A stretch of DNA of 64,000 nt from Paenibacillus caui (lineage in GTDB: Bacteria > Bacillota > Bacilli > Paenibacillales > Paenibacillaceae). The notes beneath the pieces were generated by a model, which saw nothing but the letters and a program-made list of their open reading frames with translations, was not told the DNA's origin and made no database searches. The position numbers were made by a program, and so were the translations under genes. Shown here piece by piece: positions 10,352 to 20,012 of the stretch. Numbering within the stretch: the stretch's first letter is position 1; each line of letters begins with the position of its first letter. The stretch spans positions 32,528 through 96,527 of the forward strand of contig NZ_JAIOGQ010000018.1 of the NCBI RefSeq assembly GCF_019904135.1. Reading direction: 5' to 3'.

Positions 10352-10436
10352 AATTCGGATGAAATTCATGATTTTCACACCAAGCAATTCCTTAAAAAAG
10401 TAGTGTATAATTATGCTAAAGGATTGTTAAAGGAAT

Positions 10437-11037
10437 TGAGGAGATTTGTATGGCTAAGCGGATAGCCACAGAATATGTAAAAGCCACGATGCGTATGTCG
10501 GAAGCCCAAATGAGCGAGTTTGTTCGTAAAGTTTATGATCCCCACGTCTGTCAGCAGGTCAAAGTGCTTGAGGGCGGCGGCCAGGAGGTTGTATTGCTGG
10601 ACCGTGACGGTGAGGAACTCCATGTGGCTTTTGACTGCAAAGACGGATTTTATGTTTGTGAATGTTCTTTCCGCCTGAAGAATCCGAGACTGACGAATGT
10701 GATGCGGCGAATGTTTGCCGAATTCAAAGGCTGCGGATTGGTATACCGTATTTACGAAGGTTTTGTGATGGAGTACAGCTATGAAGAGGGTCGTGTGATC
10801 AAAATTGCTGAGCAAAAGGCGGATGCCTGCAAGCTGGTATATCAATACAAGAATACGCTTGGTGAACTGCGAAGCCTCTTTGAGCTTAAGCTCATTGAGG
10901 CCGAGATCGACCAGATCCGCAAGGAAATCAATGCGCTGCTGGAACTGCGAATGGCTAACGTTAGCGGGGATACCGTAGATTGGGTAGATAAGGAGCTGCG
11001 GCGCAATTCGCAGAGGCTATTCGCTTTGGAAGCTTGA
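10437..11037 (+). CDS. Conserved-looking protein of unknown function (195 aa; CDS from 10450)
   Basis: The reading frame starts at the ATG at 10450, with GAGGAG at 10438-10443; this entry includes that site. The 195-aa product has no signal peptide or membrane segment. It contains a cysteine-bearing stretch (FDCKDGFYVCECSF) that could form a beta-hairpin or bind metal, and a C-terminal helical, charged region (ELKLIEAEIDQIRKEINALLEL) likely to be a coiled coil. A TATAAT box lies at 10406-10411 and a strong hairpin follows the gene, so it looks monocistronic. I do not recognise the family and assign no function. Confidence 0.8.
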
Positions 11038-11080
11038 TTCTGGATTGCCCTACGCTAACTAAGCGAAAGCGAATAAGCAT

Positions 11081-11112
11081 AATAAACCGCCTCCTGCCGG
11101 AGGCGGTTTATT
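11081..11112 (+). terminator. Perfect 14-bp hairpin after the unknown gene
   Basis: AATAAACCGCCTCC (11081-11094), loop TGCC, GGAGGCGGTTTATT (11099-11112). The stem is very stable and the A/T ends could serve as a bidirectional terminator, although no long T run follows. Confidence 0.75.
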
Positions 11113-11239
11113 ATTGAAACAGAAGCTTCCTTCAGAGGTTTTTCCAATTGTTCGGGGCAAGGGAATAAGGCACGAAAAAAGGGCAGACAGGCCGTACTAA
11201 ACTTGGGCTCGGATAAAGATCGGGATTTCAAAAAAAGTA

Positions 11240-11268
11240 TTGCATTTGTCATTAATAGATGTTATTTT
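11240..11268 (+). promoter_or_regulatory. Putative sigma-A promoter of speD
   Basis: TTGCAT (11240-11245), a 17-nt spacer and TATTTT (11263-11268). The implied transcript has a leader of about 140 nt before speD. Confidence 0.5.
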
Positions 11269-11296
11269 TAATCTCGTTGAAAAGAATATAGGAACC

Positions 11297-11406
11297 AGGA
11301 TTCACTCAGGACATGTAGATGTTGCGAGAGATTATTCCCTCGGGAAGTGAATGACGTAGGTCCTAGCGGATGAAATTTTTCAAACATTTTATTCCTAGGA
11401 AGGGGG
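11297..11406 (+). promoter_or_regulatory. Structured 5' leader of speD (possible translational switch)
   Basis: AGGATTCACT (11297-11306) can pair with AGTGAAT (11346-11352), and AGGAC (11308-11312) with GTCCT (11360-11364). The overlapping TCCTAG (11361-11366) can instead pair with CTAGGA (11395-11400), which abuts the ribosome binding site AGGGGG (11401-11406). These pairings are mutually exclusive. I recognise no named riboswitch class. Confidence 0.35.
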
Positions 11407-11415
11407 AACCGGAAG

Positions 11416-11814
11416 ATGGAATATTCAACTTTCGGAAGACACGTTGCTGTTGATACTTGGGGAGTCGACTTTGATGTATTGAACAATGCGGAGCTCCTGC
11501 AAAACCATCTTGTAGAAGCTGCTGAAGCATGCGGGGCAACTGTATTGTCCGTACAATCCAAGCAATTCGAGCCACAAGGGGCTACGGTCCTTGTAATGCT
11601 GTCAGAGAGTCATCTCTCGATTCATACGTATCCTGAGAGAGGATTTGCGGCAATTGATTGCTACACTTGCGGAGAAACGGTTGACCCGCAGTTGGCTATT
11701 GATTACCTGGTATCCATATTGAAACCGGAGAAAACCTATGCAAAGAAACTGATTCGCGGTTTGGGTGAAATGAAGGTGGAAACACCATCCGGCGTGCAAG
11801 TTGAACTTGTGTAA
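11416..11814 (+). CDS. speD: S-adenosylmethionine decarboxylase proenzyme (short prokaryotic type)
   Basis: Makes decarboxylated S-adenosylmethionine, the aminopropyl donor for spermidine. The 132-aa proenzyme self-cleaves between Glu64 and Ser65 in LSESHLSIHTYPE, and Ser65 becomes the pyruvoyl cofactor. His70 and the catalytic Cys85 (CYTCG) are present. The ribosome binding site AGGGGG is 9 nt upstream. The gene is isolated with its own promoter, structured leader and terminator; no speE is adjacent. Identification rests on a near-complete match to the class 1B enzyme pattern. Confidence 0.96.
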   Translation: MEYSTFGRHVAVDTWGVDFDVLNNAELLQNHLVEAAEACGATVLSVQSKQFEPQGATVLVMLSESHLSIHTYPERGFAAIDCYTCGETVDPQLAIDYLVSILKPEKTYAKKLIRGLGEMKVETPSGVQVELV

Positions 11815-11911
11815 AGCCAATCATAGGTAATAAATTCAATTTTCCCGAAAAAAATAAACTGTGCATTTCCTGAAGTCTAGCTCGCCTAAGACGATTCGGA
11901 ATGCGGCGCAA

Positions 11912-11948
11912 ATAACTGTGGAAGTTAGTCTCCACGGTTATTTTTTTT
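11912..11948 (+). terminator. Intrinsic terminator of speD
   Basis: ATAACTGTGGA (11912-11922) pairs with TCCACGGTTAT (11931-11941), followed by a run of eight T. Confidence 0.85.
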
Positions 11949-12043
11949 CATTCATGGGTAACGATAGGTAATGTCCCTCTCGCAGGGGCGTTTTATTCTT
12001 CATAAACATTTCATATTAATGGCCGAAAGATGGGCTGGCAGTG

Positions 12044-12052
12044 TGATATAAT
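12044..12052 (+). promoter_or_regulatory. Extended -10 promoter of the hem cluster
   Basis: TGATATAAT (TG at 12044-12045, TATAAT at 12047-12052) is an extended -10 element about 75 nt upstream of hemA. No good -35 box was found. Confidence 0.5.
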
Positions 12053-12125
12053 TAACATTGTTTGAGAGTGAAAAAAATGATTTCTTGGTTTTTTAGTATT
12101 CCTAACAAGGCAGGTGAAACTTACA

Positions 12126-13517
12126 ATGCACATTATTGCAGTTGGCTTGAACTACCGCACGGCGCCGGTAGAGGTAAGAGAGAAGTTTACTTTTGCAGAG
12201 CAAGATTTGCCGGGAGCGCTTGCGGAGTTGAAACAGATGAAAGGTGTATTGGAAGTTGTCGTTCTAGCAACCTGCAATCGTACCGAATTTTATGTAGCCA
12301 TAGATCGGCTGCCGATGTGCAGCCATTTCATACACAGCTTCATGGAACAATGGTTTGATGTTCCGCGTACCGAATTCATGCAGCATTTATATACCTATGA
12401 GGAAGAGCAGGCGATTCAGCATCTGTTCCGGGTGGCCTGCGGACTGGATTCGATGGTGCTCGGCGAAACGCAAATTTTAGGCCAGGTTAAAGCTGCTTTT
12501 CTGCTTGCCCAAGAGAATAAAGCAACAGGCACGCTGTTTAATATGCTGTTTAAACAAGCGATTACGCTCAGCAAACGGGCTCATTCCGAAACATCCATCG
12601 GCGAAAGCGCGGTTTCCGTAAGCTATGCGGCGGTTGAACTGGGAAAGCGGATTTTTGGAAGTTTTGCAGGTAAAAGGGTGCTTATTGTCGGGGCCGGCAA
12701 AATGAGCGAGCTTACCGTAAAACATCTGTTTGCAAATGGCGCCGCCGAAGTAATTGTGGCCAATCGCACGCTTTCTCGTGCCCAGGAATTGGCGTCCAGA
12801 TTCAGTGGAACTCCCTGCACAATTGAACAGGCTGGCGAAAGACTTGCGGACGTGGACATCGTGATCAGTTCTACGGGAGCCGAAGGCTATGTCCTGAAAG
12901 CCGCTGATGTCGCGGCCTGCATGAAGAAGCGGCCTTCGCATCCTCTTTTTATGATTGATATCGCTGTGCCGCGCGATCTTGATCCTTCCATCTCAGAATT
13001 GTCGAATGTTTTTCTATATGATATAGATGATCTGGAGGGGATTGTGGAGAGTAATCTGGAGATGCGGCGGAATGAGGCTGCCAAGATCGAATTGATGATT
13101 AAGCAGGAAATGGATGCTTTTGCATACTGGCTGCAGACGCTTGGCGTCAAGCCGGTGATCCGGGCACTCCAGGAAAAAGCTACGGACATTCATGAGGATA
13201 CGCTGCAGAGCTTATTCAACAAGCTTCCCGAGCTGGACGAGCGCCAGCGGACGGTCATTCGCCGACTGACGCGAAGCATCGTGAACCAGATGATGCATGA
13301 TCCGATCAACCGGATCAAGGAGATGGCTGCCGAGAAGAATGGTGCTGAGGCCCTTGACATGTTCAGCTACATTTTTGCGCTTGAGGAGCAGTTGGCGGCT
13401 GGGAACGAGGAGGCGCAGGCGGTAAAGGAGAATGCCGCGGACAACCGCGCTTCTCAAAGCCAAAAATCTCCACGATCTGAGAGCGTACCATTTTCTGTGG
13501 CGCAGATGTCCGTATGA
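12126..13517 (+). CDS. hemA: Glutamyl-tRNA reductase
   Basis: First committed step of C5-pathway tetrapyrrole synthesis, reducing glutamyl-tRNA to glutamate-1-semialdehyde with NADPH. I choose the ATG at 12126 because AGGTGA lies 8 nt upstream and MHIIAVGLNYRTAPVEVREK matches the family N-terminus; a GTG four codons earlier is open but poorly placed. The product is 463 aa. The catalytic nucleophile is Cys50 in LATCNRTEFY. The NADPH-binding motif VLIVGAGKMSE follows near residue 180, then the dimerisation domain. The last 45 residues are a polar, low-complexity tail. It opens the hemA-X-sirC-C-(cobA/D)-B-L cluster. Confidence 0.97.
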   Translation: MHIIAVGLNYRTAPVEVREKFTFAEQDLPGALAELKQMKGVLEVVVLATCNRTEFYVAIDRLPMCSHFIHSFMEQWFDVPRTEFMQHLYTYEEEQAIQHLFRVACGLDSMVLGETQILGQVKAAFLLAQENKATGTLFNMLFKQAITLSKRAHSETSIGESAVSVSYAAVELGKRIFGSFAGKRVLIVGAGKMSELTVKHLFANGAAEVIVANRTLSRAQELASRFSGTPCTIEQAGERLADVDIVISSTGAEGYVLKAADVAACMKKRPSHPLFMIDIAVPRDLDPSISELSNVFLYDIDDLEGIVESNLEMRRNEAAKIELMIKQEMDAFAYWLQTLGVKPVIRALQEKATDIHEDTLQSLFNKLPELDERQRTVIRRLTRSIVNQMMHDPINRIKEMAAEKNGAEALDMFSYIFALEEQLAAGNEEAQAVKENAADNRASQSQKSPRSESVPFSVAQMSV

Positions 13518-13531
13518 GGCGGTGAACAGCC

Positions 13532-14359
13532 TTGGCGCAACTTGTAATTATTGATGATGCTGCTATTTATATTTATGCCCTGAGCCTTCTGTTTTATTTC
13601 TCGAATTGCTTTCGCCGCAATCCGGGAGCGAAGCGGATGGGCGCAGGGCTTCTTGCTTGTTCGATGGTTCTGATGTTATTCGCTTTCGGAAGCCGCCTTC
13701 AAACCGAAGGAGTGGCCGCCCTGTTGTCTGCCTACGATTATCTGCAGTGGGTCTCCTTTTGTCTGATGCTGTCGTCGGTGTTCATAACCTTCCTCCCGAG
13801 AACAGAACTGGCCGTGCTTCTCGTCAGTTTGGCCGGCTTTGTCATGCTGGTGGCCAACCGGCTCAGCTTTTCGGATGACCAGTATCCTCTGGTTCATGGC
13901 TATACGCTTCACAGTATGCTGACTCTGCACATTGTTCTGGCAGGGGTGAGCTTTGCCGCATTAACGTTGGCTGCCGTATTCGCATCGATGTATCTTTTTC
14001 TGCATCACCGCCTGAAGACGAAGAAGTGGAGCGACACCATCCGCCGGCTGCCCAGCCTTGAGGATTTGGACAGCTCCATGCCTGGTGCGGTCATGTGGGG
14101 AGTTTCACTGCTGTCAGTTTCCTTGTTAATCGCGGGGGTGGTCATGGCCAAAGAAGGAAGCTTGCAATCCTTCCTCGACCTGAAGGTGATTTCCACTTTT
14201 GTTTCTCTCCTGGTGTATTTGCTTTATTTTATAATCAGGAGCTACAAGCGTATATCCGGGGTCTCCATGGCAAAATGGGTGCTGCTGGGGTATGCTATTG
14301 TTATTGTGAATTTTCTGAGCAATTCCTTGTCGGCTTTTCACAGCTGGAACTGGAGGTAA
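13532..14359 (+). CDS. hemX: HemX, CcsA-like membrane protein of the heme operon
   Basis: Integral membrane protein of 275 aa with about eight hydrophobic segments, related to cytochrome c assembly protein CcsA. In Bacillus HemX limits the amount of glutamyl-tRNA reductase. The start is a TTG at 13532, with GAGGCGG at 13516-13522. A GTG at 13522 is out of frame. It lies 14 nt after hemA and 4 nt before sirC, within one operon. The position and topology support the name better than any single motif. Confidence 0.88.
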   Translation: MAQLVIIDDAAIYIYALSLLFYFSNCFRRNPGAKRMGAGLLACSMVLMLFAFGSRLQTEGVAALLSAYDYLQWVSFCLMLSSVFITFLPRTELAVLLVSLAGFVMLVANRLSFSDDQYPLVHGYTLHSMLTLHIVLAGVSFAALTLAAVFASMYLFLHHRLKTKKWSDTIRRLPSLEDLDSSMPGAVMWGVSLLSVSLLIAGVVMAKEGSLQSFLDLKVISTFVSLLVYLLYFIIRSYKRISGVSMAKWVLLGYAIVIVNFLSNSLSAFHSWNWR

Positions 14360-14363
14360 TGCT

Positions 14364-15008
14364 ATGCCCCGTTATGTCCCGATCATGGTGGATTGTGAAG
14401 GCTTGCCCATCGTTGTTATCGGTGGGGGGCGGATCGCGGCCCGCAAGTCCAAACCTCTTATTGAGGCTGGCGCAGTGCTTACGATTATCAGCCCGAAGCT
14501 ATGCGAGGAGCTTGAGCAGCGTCACGCCTCCGGCGCTTTTCGCTGGGTGAAGAGACCGTACAGGATTGGCGATATTGCGGAAGCAGGCGCCGGACTGGTC
14601 TATGCCTGCACGAACGAGAAAACCGCAAATTTGGAGGCGGCAGCCGAGGCGAAAAGTTTAAATATCCCTGTCAATGTAGCGACATCTGCGGAGCAGGGCA
14701 GCTTTATTAGTCCGAATGTGATCCGGCGCGGAGATCTCGTTATTTCGGTGTCCGCCTCCGGAGCAGGACCGGCTGCATCGCGCCGGATCGCCGAAGATCT
14801 GGAATCGGTTTTTGGTCCGGAATATGAACGTTATGTATCTTTTCTCAGAACGGTCAGAGAGCGGGTGAAAGCCGCCGTGGAGGATGCGGACAAGCGAAGA
14901 CTTCTGCTTGGCAAACTGGCGGAGCTGGATATATTGGAACAGATCAGGGCGGGACGTTTTAGCCCGTGGACGGAAGAGCAAATCGATGAATGGATTGTGA
15001 AAGGATGA
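14364..15008 (+). CDS. sirC: Precorrin-2 dehydrogenase / sirohydrochlorin ferrochelatase-type protein
   Basis: NAD-dependent oxidation of precorrin-2 to sirohydrochlorin on the siroheme branch; some homologues also insert iron. The 214 aa begin with a Rossmann motif ([16 protein letters not shown]) followed by the family stretch [24 protein letters not shown] (split here as [15 protein letters not shown] and ISPNVIRRG) and [24 protein letters not shown] precedes the ATG by 6 nt. Its place between hemX and hemC, with the fused cobA-hemD two genes on, means the operon feeds siroheme as well as heme. This gene is not in the Bacillus subtilis hem operon. Confidence 0.92.
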   Translation: MPRYVPIMVDCEGLPIVVIGGGRIAARKSKPLIEAGAVLTIISPKLCEELEQRHASGAFRWVKRPYRIGDIAEAGAGLVYACTNEKTANLEAAAEAKSLNIPVNVATSAEQGSFISPNVIRRGDLVISVSASGAGPAASRRIAEDLESVFGPEYERYVSFLRTVRERVKAAVEDADKRRLLLGKLAELDILEQIRAGRFSPWTEEQIDEWIVKG

Positions 15009-15013
15009 ACAGC

Positions 15014-16015
15014 ATGCGCACGATTGTAGTAGGGACAAGGCAAAGTCAGCTTGCGCTTACCCAGACAGGTCAAGTTATCGAGGACCTCAAAGCGATATGC
15101 AAGGAGCAGGGCCTCCCTTTTCAATTTGAAGTACGCAAAATCGTAACCAAAGGCGACCGGATTCTGGATGTAACCTTGTCCAAAGTCGGGGGCAAAGGCT
15201 TGTTTGTCAAGGAAATCGAACAGGCCATGCTGGAGAAGGAAATAGATATGGCAGTACACAGTATGAAGGATATGCCTGCATGGCTGCCTGAAGGCCTGAT
15301 CAATGGAGCCGTTCCCCGCCGGGCCGATCCGCGCGATGCGCTCATCGCAAAGGGAGGAGGGTCCATGACGCTGGATGAGTTGCCGCCAAATGCGAAAGTG
15401 GGAACAAGCAGCCTTCGCCGGGCCAGCCAGCTCAAGGCGCGCAGACCGGATTTAAGGCTCGAAACCTTGAGAGGAAATATTGATTCCAGGCTGCGCAAGC
15501 TTGTGAGCGAAGGTTTTGATGCGATCATTTTGGCGGCAGCGGGACTTGAGCGAATGGGCTGGAAGGACCGGATTACGTCTTATCTGCCTGTGGAGCTTTG
15601 CCTTCCTGCTGTCGGACAGGGGGCCCTTGGCATCGAATGCCGGGAAGACGATGAAGAGCTCAGACATTTGCTGTCGCTGTACAACGACACGGCTACTTCC
15701 TTGACCGTGCAGGCCGAGCGGCGTTTCCTCGCTGAACTGAACGGGGGCTGCCAGATTCCGATCGGGGCCTATGCCGTCATTGAGGACAACACCGATGCCG
15801 CAGCGAACAGCGAAAATAAAGCGAGTGACAGCATGGCAAGTGATCACGCGGCTCCTCTTCAGCTGCATTTGACCGGTATGGTCGGTTCGCCGGATGGACG
15901 GACGATTTTGAAGGAGGAATTGAGAGGAACCGATCCGGAGCGCCTTGGCACCGAGGTTGCGAATAAGCTGATCGCCCGGGGAGCGGGAGACATTCTGGCT
16001 GAAGTAAGGAGATGA
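15014..16015 (+). CDS. hemC: Hydroxymethylbilane synthase (porphobilinogen deaminase)
   Basis: Polymerises four porphobilinogens into hydroxymethylbilane. I start at the ATG at 15014 (GAAAGGA 8 nt upstream; product [15 protein letters not shown]), giving 333 aa. An ATG at 15005 overlapping the sirC stop is possible. Cys246 in [11 protein letters not shown] carries the dipyrromethane cofactor. Just after it, residues about 257-283 are a polar, alanine-, serine- and asparagine-rich stretch (15782-15861) not expected in the family. It appears to lengthen a surface loop of domain 3. The core motifs are intact, so I expect a working enzyme. Confidence 0.96.
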   Translation: MRTIVVGTRQSQLALTQTGQVIEDLKAICKEQGLPFQFEVRKIVTKGDRILDVTLSKVGGKGLFVKEIEQAMLEKEIDMAVHSMKDMPAWLPEGLINGAVPRRADPRDALIAKGGGSMTLDELPPNAKVGTSSLRRASQLKARRPDLRLETLRGNIDSRLRKLVSEGFDAIILAAAGLERMGWKDRITSYLPVELCLPAVGQGALGIECREDDEELRHLLSLYNDTATSLTVQAERRFLAELNGGCQIPIGAYAVIEDNTDAAANSENKASDSMASDHAAPLQLHLTGMVGSPDGRTILKEELRGTDPERLGTEVANKLIARGAGDILAEVRR

Positions 16016-16021
16016 GAACGT

Positions 16022-17563
16022 ATGGCGGGAAAAGTGTATTTGGTAGGGGCGGGCCCCGGCGATGCGCGTTTGATTACCGTTAAGGGATTGCAATGCATAG
16101 AAATAGCGGATGTTGTCGTATATGATCGTCTGGCCAATCCCAGTCTGCTGAAATCTATGAAAAAAGGAGCAGAAAAAATATACGTCGGCAAAAAGCCCGA
16201 CCGCCATACGATGAAGCAGGAAGAAATCAATCAACTGCTCGTGGATTTGGCGCTTCAGGGAAAAACGGTCGTTCGGCTGAAGGGCGGAGATCCGACCATT
16301 TTCGGCCGGGTCTCCGAGGAGGCGGGGCTGCTTCGCCGTAGTGGCGTTCCGTTTGAAATCGTGCCGGGAGTTACGGCGGCCATCTCCGTTCCCGCTTATG
16401 CAGGGATTCCCGTGACGCATCGGGAGTTGGCTTCTTCCCTGTCCATCATCACCGGCCACGAAAGCCCGGAGAAGCTGGATCATTCGATCAAATGGGACAA
16501 AGTAACGAATTCAACCGGCACGCTTGTGTTTATGATGGGTGTTGCGAAAATCGGTTATATCAGCCAGCAGCTCATTGAGCACGGACGTTCGCCCGATACG
16601 CCGGTAGCGCTGATCAGATGGGGAACGAGAGCCGAGCAGGAAACGCTGACCGGCACGCTGGCGGATATTGAAGCCAAGGTGGCCGCAGCAAAATTTCAGC
16701 CTCCGGCTGTTATTGTAGTCGGAGAAGCGGTACTGCAGCGGGAAGAGCTGAAATGGGTGGAAGATTTGCCGCTGTTTGGAAGGCGGGTCCTCGTGACCCG
16801 CTCGAGATCCCAGGCAAGCGTATTGGTCCGCCGGATTGAGGAACTGGGCGGGGAAGCGTATGAACTGCCGGTTATTGAAACGGTTTTGCCGACAGATCCC
16901 GAGGTGCTGAAGCATACGGAACAGGCGCTCTCCTCGCTTGAGCAGTTCGATTGGGTGTTCTTCACCAGCGTCAATGGGGTAGAGTTCTTCTTCCGTCATT
17001 TGGAGAGCGCGGGCACTGACATCAGATCCTTGCACAAGGCGAGAATTGCAGCCGTCGGACCGGCCACAAAAGCGGCGCTGGCTGCCAGAGGCATTGTGGC
17101 GGAAAGCCTGCCGGAACGATACCAGGCCGAAGGACTGGTGGAACAGCTGGGCGAAATGTGGAAACCCGGCCAGAAAGCGCTGCTTCCACGGGGGAATCTG
17201 GCGCGTTCATGGCTGCCTGAAGTGCTCCGGCAGCGGAAGCTGGACGTAACGGAAATCATCGCCTATGAAACCGTGCTGCCCGGGGAGGATGACGAAGAGC
17301 TGCTGAAGCTGCTTGAAGAAGGCGGCATCCATATCGTGACCTTTACCAGTTCCTCGACGGTCACGAATCTGATTGCCATACTGAAGCGCATGGGGCTTGC
17401 CGAACCGGCTGAAGCCTTGAACAAGGCGAACATTGCCTGCATCGGGCCGATCACGGCCAGAACGGCTGAGGAAGCCGGCCTGCGCGTGTCCGTCACCGCC
17501 GAAGAGGCTACGATAGACAGTTTAATAGAATCGTTAAGCGGCTTGAACCGCAAATCGAAATAA
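16022..17563 (+). CDS. cobA-hemD: Fused uroporphyrinogen-III C-methyltransferase / uroporphyrinogen-III synthase
   Basis: Two-domain protein of 513 aa. Residues about 1-250 are a SUMT-type methyltransferase (VGAGPGD at 8-14, [20 protein letters not shown]) that makes precorrin-2 for siroheme or corrinoids. Residues about 255-513 are HemD ([43 protein letters not shown]), which closes hydroxymethylbilane into uroporphyrinogen III. The fusion places the branch-point enzyme and the first siroheme enzyme on one chain, next to hemC and sirC. It begins 6 nt after hemC. Confidence 0.95.
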   Translation: MAGKVYLVGAGPGDARLITVKGLQCIEIADVVVYDRLANPSLLKSMKKGAEKIYVGKKPDRHTMKQEEINQLLVDLALQGKTVVRLKGGDPTIFGRVSEEAGLLRRSGVPFEIVPGVTAAISVPAYAGIPVTHRELASSLSIITGHESPEKLDHSIKWDKVTNSTGTLVFMMGVAKIGYISQQLIEHGRSPDTPVALIRWGTRAEQETLTGTLADIEAKVAAAKFQPPAVIVVGEAVLQREELKWVEDLPLFGRRVLVTRSRSQASVLVRRIEELGGEAYELPVIETVLPTDPEVLKHTEQALSSLEQFDWVFFTSVNGVEFFFRHLESAGTDIRSLHKARIAAVGPATKAALAARGIVAESLPERYQAEGLVEQLGEMWKPGQKALLPRGNLARSWLPEVLRQRKLDVTEIIAYETVLPGEDDEELLKLLEEGGIHIVTFTSSSTVTNLIAILKRMGLAEPAEALNKANIACIGPITARTAEEAGLRVSVTAEEATIDSLIESLSGLNRKSK

Positions 17564-17574
17564 GGAGCTGTTGC

Positions 17575-18582
17575 ATGATGTCTTTTCCAATTGTACGCCA
17601 CCGCCGTCTGCGCCAATCCGCAGCCATTCGCAGCCTCGTCCGTGAAACGGTATTGACGGTGGATGATTTGATTCAACCGATTTTCATTACTTATGGCAGC
17701 GGCGTGAAGTCGGAAATTGCTTCCATGCCGGGCGTTTATCAATTTTCGCTGGATACGCTTGAAGAGGAGCTTAAAGAAATCGTTGACCTTGGCATCAAGG
17801 CGGTTCTGCTGTTCGGGATTCCGGAAACCAAAGACGCGATCGGCACTTCCGCGTTCGTTCAAGACGGCATTGTCCAGCAGGCGACCCGGAAGATCAAGTC
17901 GCTCTACCCCGATCTGCTCGTCGTGGCCGACACGTGCTTGTGCGAGTTTACGGATCACGGACACTGCGGCATGGTCCATACGTTTGAGCAGGGCGGCCAT
18001 GTATACGGCGATGTGCTCAACGATGAGTCGCTGGAGCTGCTGACGCGCACGGCGGTATCCCAGGCTCAGGCCGGCGCGGATATTATCGCTCCGTCCAACA
18101 TGATGGACGGCTTCGTGCAGGCGATCCGCCATGGACTGGATGAAGCCGGCTTCCCGCATATCCCGATCATGTCTTATTCCGTTAAATACGCTTCGGCTTT
18201 CTACGGGCCTTTCCGGGAGGCCGCCGATTCCGCGCCGCAGTTCGGCGACCGGAAAACGTACCAAATGGATCCGGCTAATGTTCGCGAGGCGCTGCGCGAA
18301 GCTGAATCGGATGTGCTGGAAGGGGCCGATATGCTGATGGTCAAGCCGTCGCTGGCGTTCATGGATGTCATTAGGCTGCTTCGGGAAGAGTTCGATCTGC
18401 CGATCGTGGCTTATAATGTCAGCGGCGAGTATTCGATGGTGAAGGCGGCCGCCCTGCAGGGCTGGATCAATGAACAGGCCATTGTAACGGAAATGCTGCT
18501 GGGGATGAAGCGGGCCGGGGCAGATATGATCATCACCTATTATTCCAAGGATATGGCCCGCTGGCTGCGGGAGTCCAAATAA
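17575..18582 (+). CDS. hemB: Delta-aminolevulinic acid dehydratase (porphobilinogen synthase)
   Basis: Condenses two 5-aminolevulinates into porphobilinogen. The 335-aa product has zinc ligands Cys121, Cys123 and Cys131 ([13 protein letters not shown]), so it is the zinc-dependent form. The Schiff-base lysines are Lys204 (SVKYAS) and Lys257 (MVKPSL). AAGGAG precedes the first ATG by 7 nt; a second ATG follows immediately. It is 11 nt downstream of the cobA-hemD fusion and part of the same operon. Confidence 0.97.
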   Translation: MMSFPIVRHRRLRQSAAIRSLVRETVLTVDDLIQPIFITYGSGVKSEIASMPGVYQFSLDTLEEELKEIVDLGIKAVLLFGIPETKDAIGTSAFVQDGIVQQATRKIKSLYPDLLVVADTCLCEFTDHGHCGMVHTFEQGGHVYGDVLNDESLELLTRTAVSQAQAGADIIAPSNMMDGFVQAIRHGLDEAGFPHIPIMSYSVKYASAFYGPFREAADSAPQFGDRKTYQMDPANVREALREAESDVLEGADMLMVKPSLAFMDVIRLLREEFDLPIVAYNVSGEYSMVKAAALQGWINEQAIVTEMLLGMKRAGADMIITYYSKDMARWLRESK

Positions 18583-18708
18583 AGGCACAAGCCATGCTGC
18601 TTGCCTTGCGTTCAGGGTATATTATACGTAAGTACATTCGGCAGAAGCCGCTTTCGGAAGAGGGCGGTCTTTTGCCTATACATTACATAGCTGGGGAGTG
18701 AACATTTC

Positions 18709-20010
18709 ATGAGTTTGGAGAGCAAGGGACGGATCGAGGAAAAATCGCGGCAAGCGTTTGACGAAGCCAAGCAATATATACCCGGGGGTGTCAACAGTCC
18801 GGTTCGGGCTTTCAAGTCCGTTGGACTAACGCCCGTTTATGCGGATCATGGGAAAGGCTCCCATATTTATGATATCGACGGCAATTCCTATATCGATTAT
18901 ATAGGCTCATGGGGACCGCTGATCATGGGGCACGCGCATCCGGAGGTTGTGAAGGCGCTGCAGGAAGCGGCTGCCAAAGGGACCAGCTTCGGCCTGCCTA
19001 CGCTGCTGGAGACAGCCATGGCGAAGCTGGTCGCTGACCGTGTGCCGTCGATCGATATCGTTCGGATGGTCAACTCCGGAACCGAAGCGACGATGAGCGC
19101 GATCCGCCTTGCGCGGGGCTATACGGGACGAAGCAAAATTCTGAAATTCGAAGGCTCGTACCACGGCCATGCGGACAGCCTGCTCATCAAAGCGGGCTCC
19201 GGCGTAGCCACCTTGGGCCTGCCGGACAGTCCGGGCGTCCCCGAAGGCGTGGCCGCCAATACGATCGCAGTGCCTTATAACGATCTCGAGACGGTCCGGC
19301 TGGCTTTTGACCGGTTTGGCGAGGAGATCGCAGGCGTCATTGTGGAGCCCGTGGCAGGGAACATGGGCGTCGTGCCTCCGCTGCCGGGCTTCTTGGAAGG
19401 CCTTCGAAGTCTTACCGAGCAATACGGCAGCGTGCTTATTTTTGACGAGGTCATGACGGGGTTCCGCGTGCATTTGAACTGCGCGCAGGGCCGGTTCGGC
19501 GTAACGCCGGATTTGACTTGCCTCGGCAAGGTGATCGGCGGCGGACTGCCGGTCGGCGCGTACGGCGGCAAACGCGAAATCATGGAGCGAATCGCCCCGA
19601 CCGGACCGATCTACCAGGCCGGCACGCTGAGCGGCAATCCGCTGGCCATGACCGCCGGGTTCACGACGCTGTCCCTGCTTACCCCCGAGGTGTATGACCG
19701 GCTTGAGACGCTGTCGGCTCGCCTTGCGGCCGGGTTTGAGCAAAATGCCGCAGAGTGCGGTATTCCTTTCACCGTGAACCGCGTCGGTTCGATGGTATGC
19801 CCGTTCTTTACGGCCCAAAAGGTCATCAACTTTGATACGGCAAGAACGAGCGATCTTGACTTGTTCCGCCGTTATTTTGCGGCGATGGTGGATGAAGGCG
19901 TCAGCGTGGCTCCTTCCCAGTTCGAGGGCATGTTCGTCTCCGGCGTTCATACGGAAGCCGATATCGACGATACGATCGAAGCCAACCGCCGCGCCCTGCA
20001 GAAGCTGTGA
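18709..20010 (+). CDS. hemL: Glutamate-1-semialdehyde 2,1-aminomutase
   Basis: PLP enzyme converting glutamate-1-semialdehyde to 5-aminolevulinate, the step after HemA. The 433-aa product has the PLP lysine at 274 ([16 protein letters not shown]) and the aspartate-containing FDEVMTGFR motif. GGGGAG lies 10 nt before the ATG. A gap of 126 nt separates it from hemB; it contains TATTAT-like boxes but no convincing -35, so read-through from the operon is likely. The next gene starts at its stop codon. Confidence 0.97.
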   Translation: MSLESKGRIEEKSRQAFDEAKQYIPGGVNSPVRAFKSVGLTPVYADHGKGSHIYDIDGNSYIDYIGSWGPLIMGHAHPEVVKALQEAAAKGTSFGLPTLLETAMAKLVADRVPSIDIVRMVNSGTEATMSAIRLARGYTGRSKILKFEGSYHGHADSLLIKAGSGVATLGLPDSPGVPEGVAANTIAVPYNDLETVRLAFDRFGEEIAGVIVEPVAGNMGVVPPLPGFLEGLRSLTEQYGSVLIFDEVMTGFRVHLNCAQGRFGVTPDLTCLGKVIGGGLPVGAYGGKREIMERIAPTGPIYQAGTLSGNPLAMTAGFTTLSLLTPEVYDRLETLSARLAAGFEQNAAECGIPFTVNRVGSMVCPFFTAQKVINFDTARTSDLDLFRRYFAAMVDEGVSVAPSQFEGMFVSGVHTEADIDDTIEANRRALQKL

Positions 20011-20012
20011 CT

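Noticed and set aside
12062..12358. 98-residue frame overlapping the start of hemA
   Set aside because: It runs through hemA in another frame; the coding signal and catalytic motifs belong to hemA.
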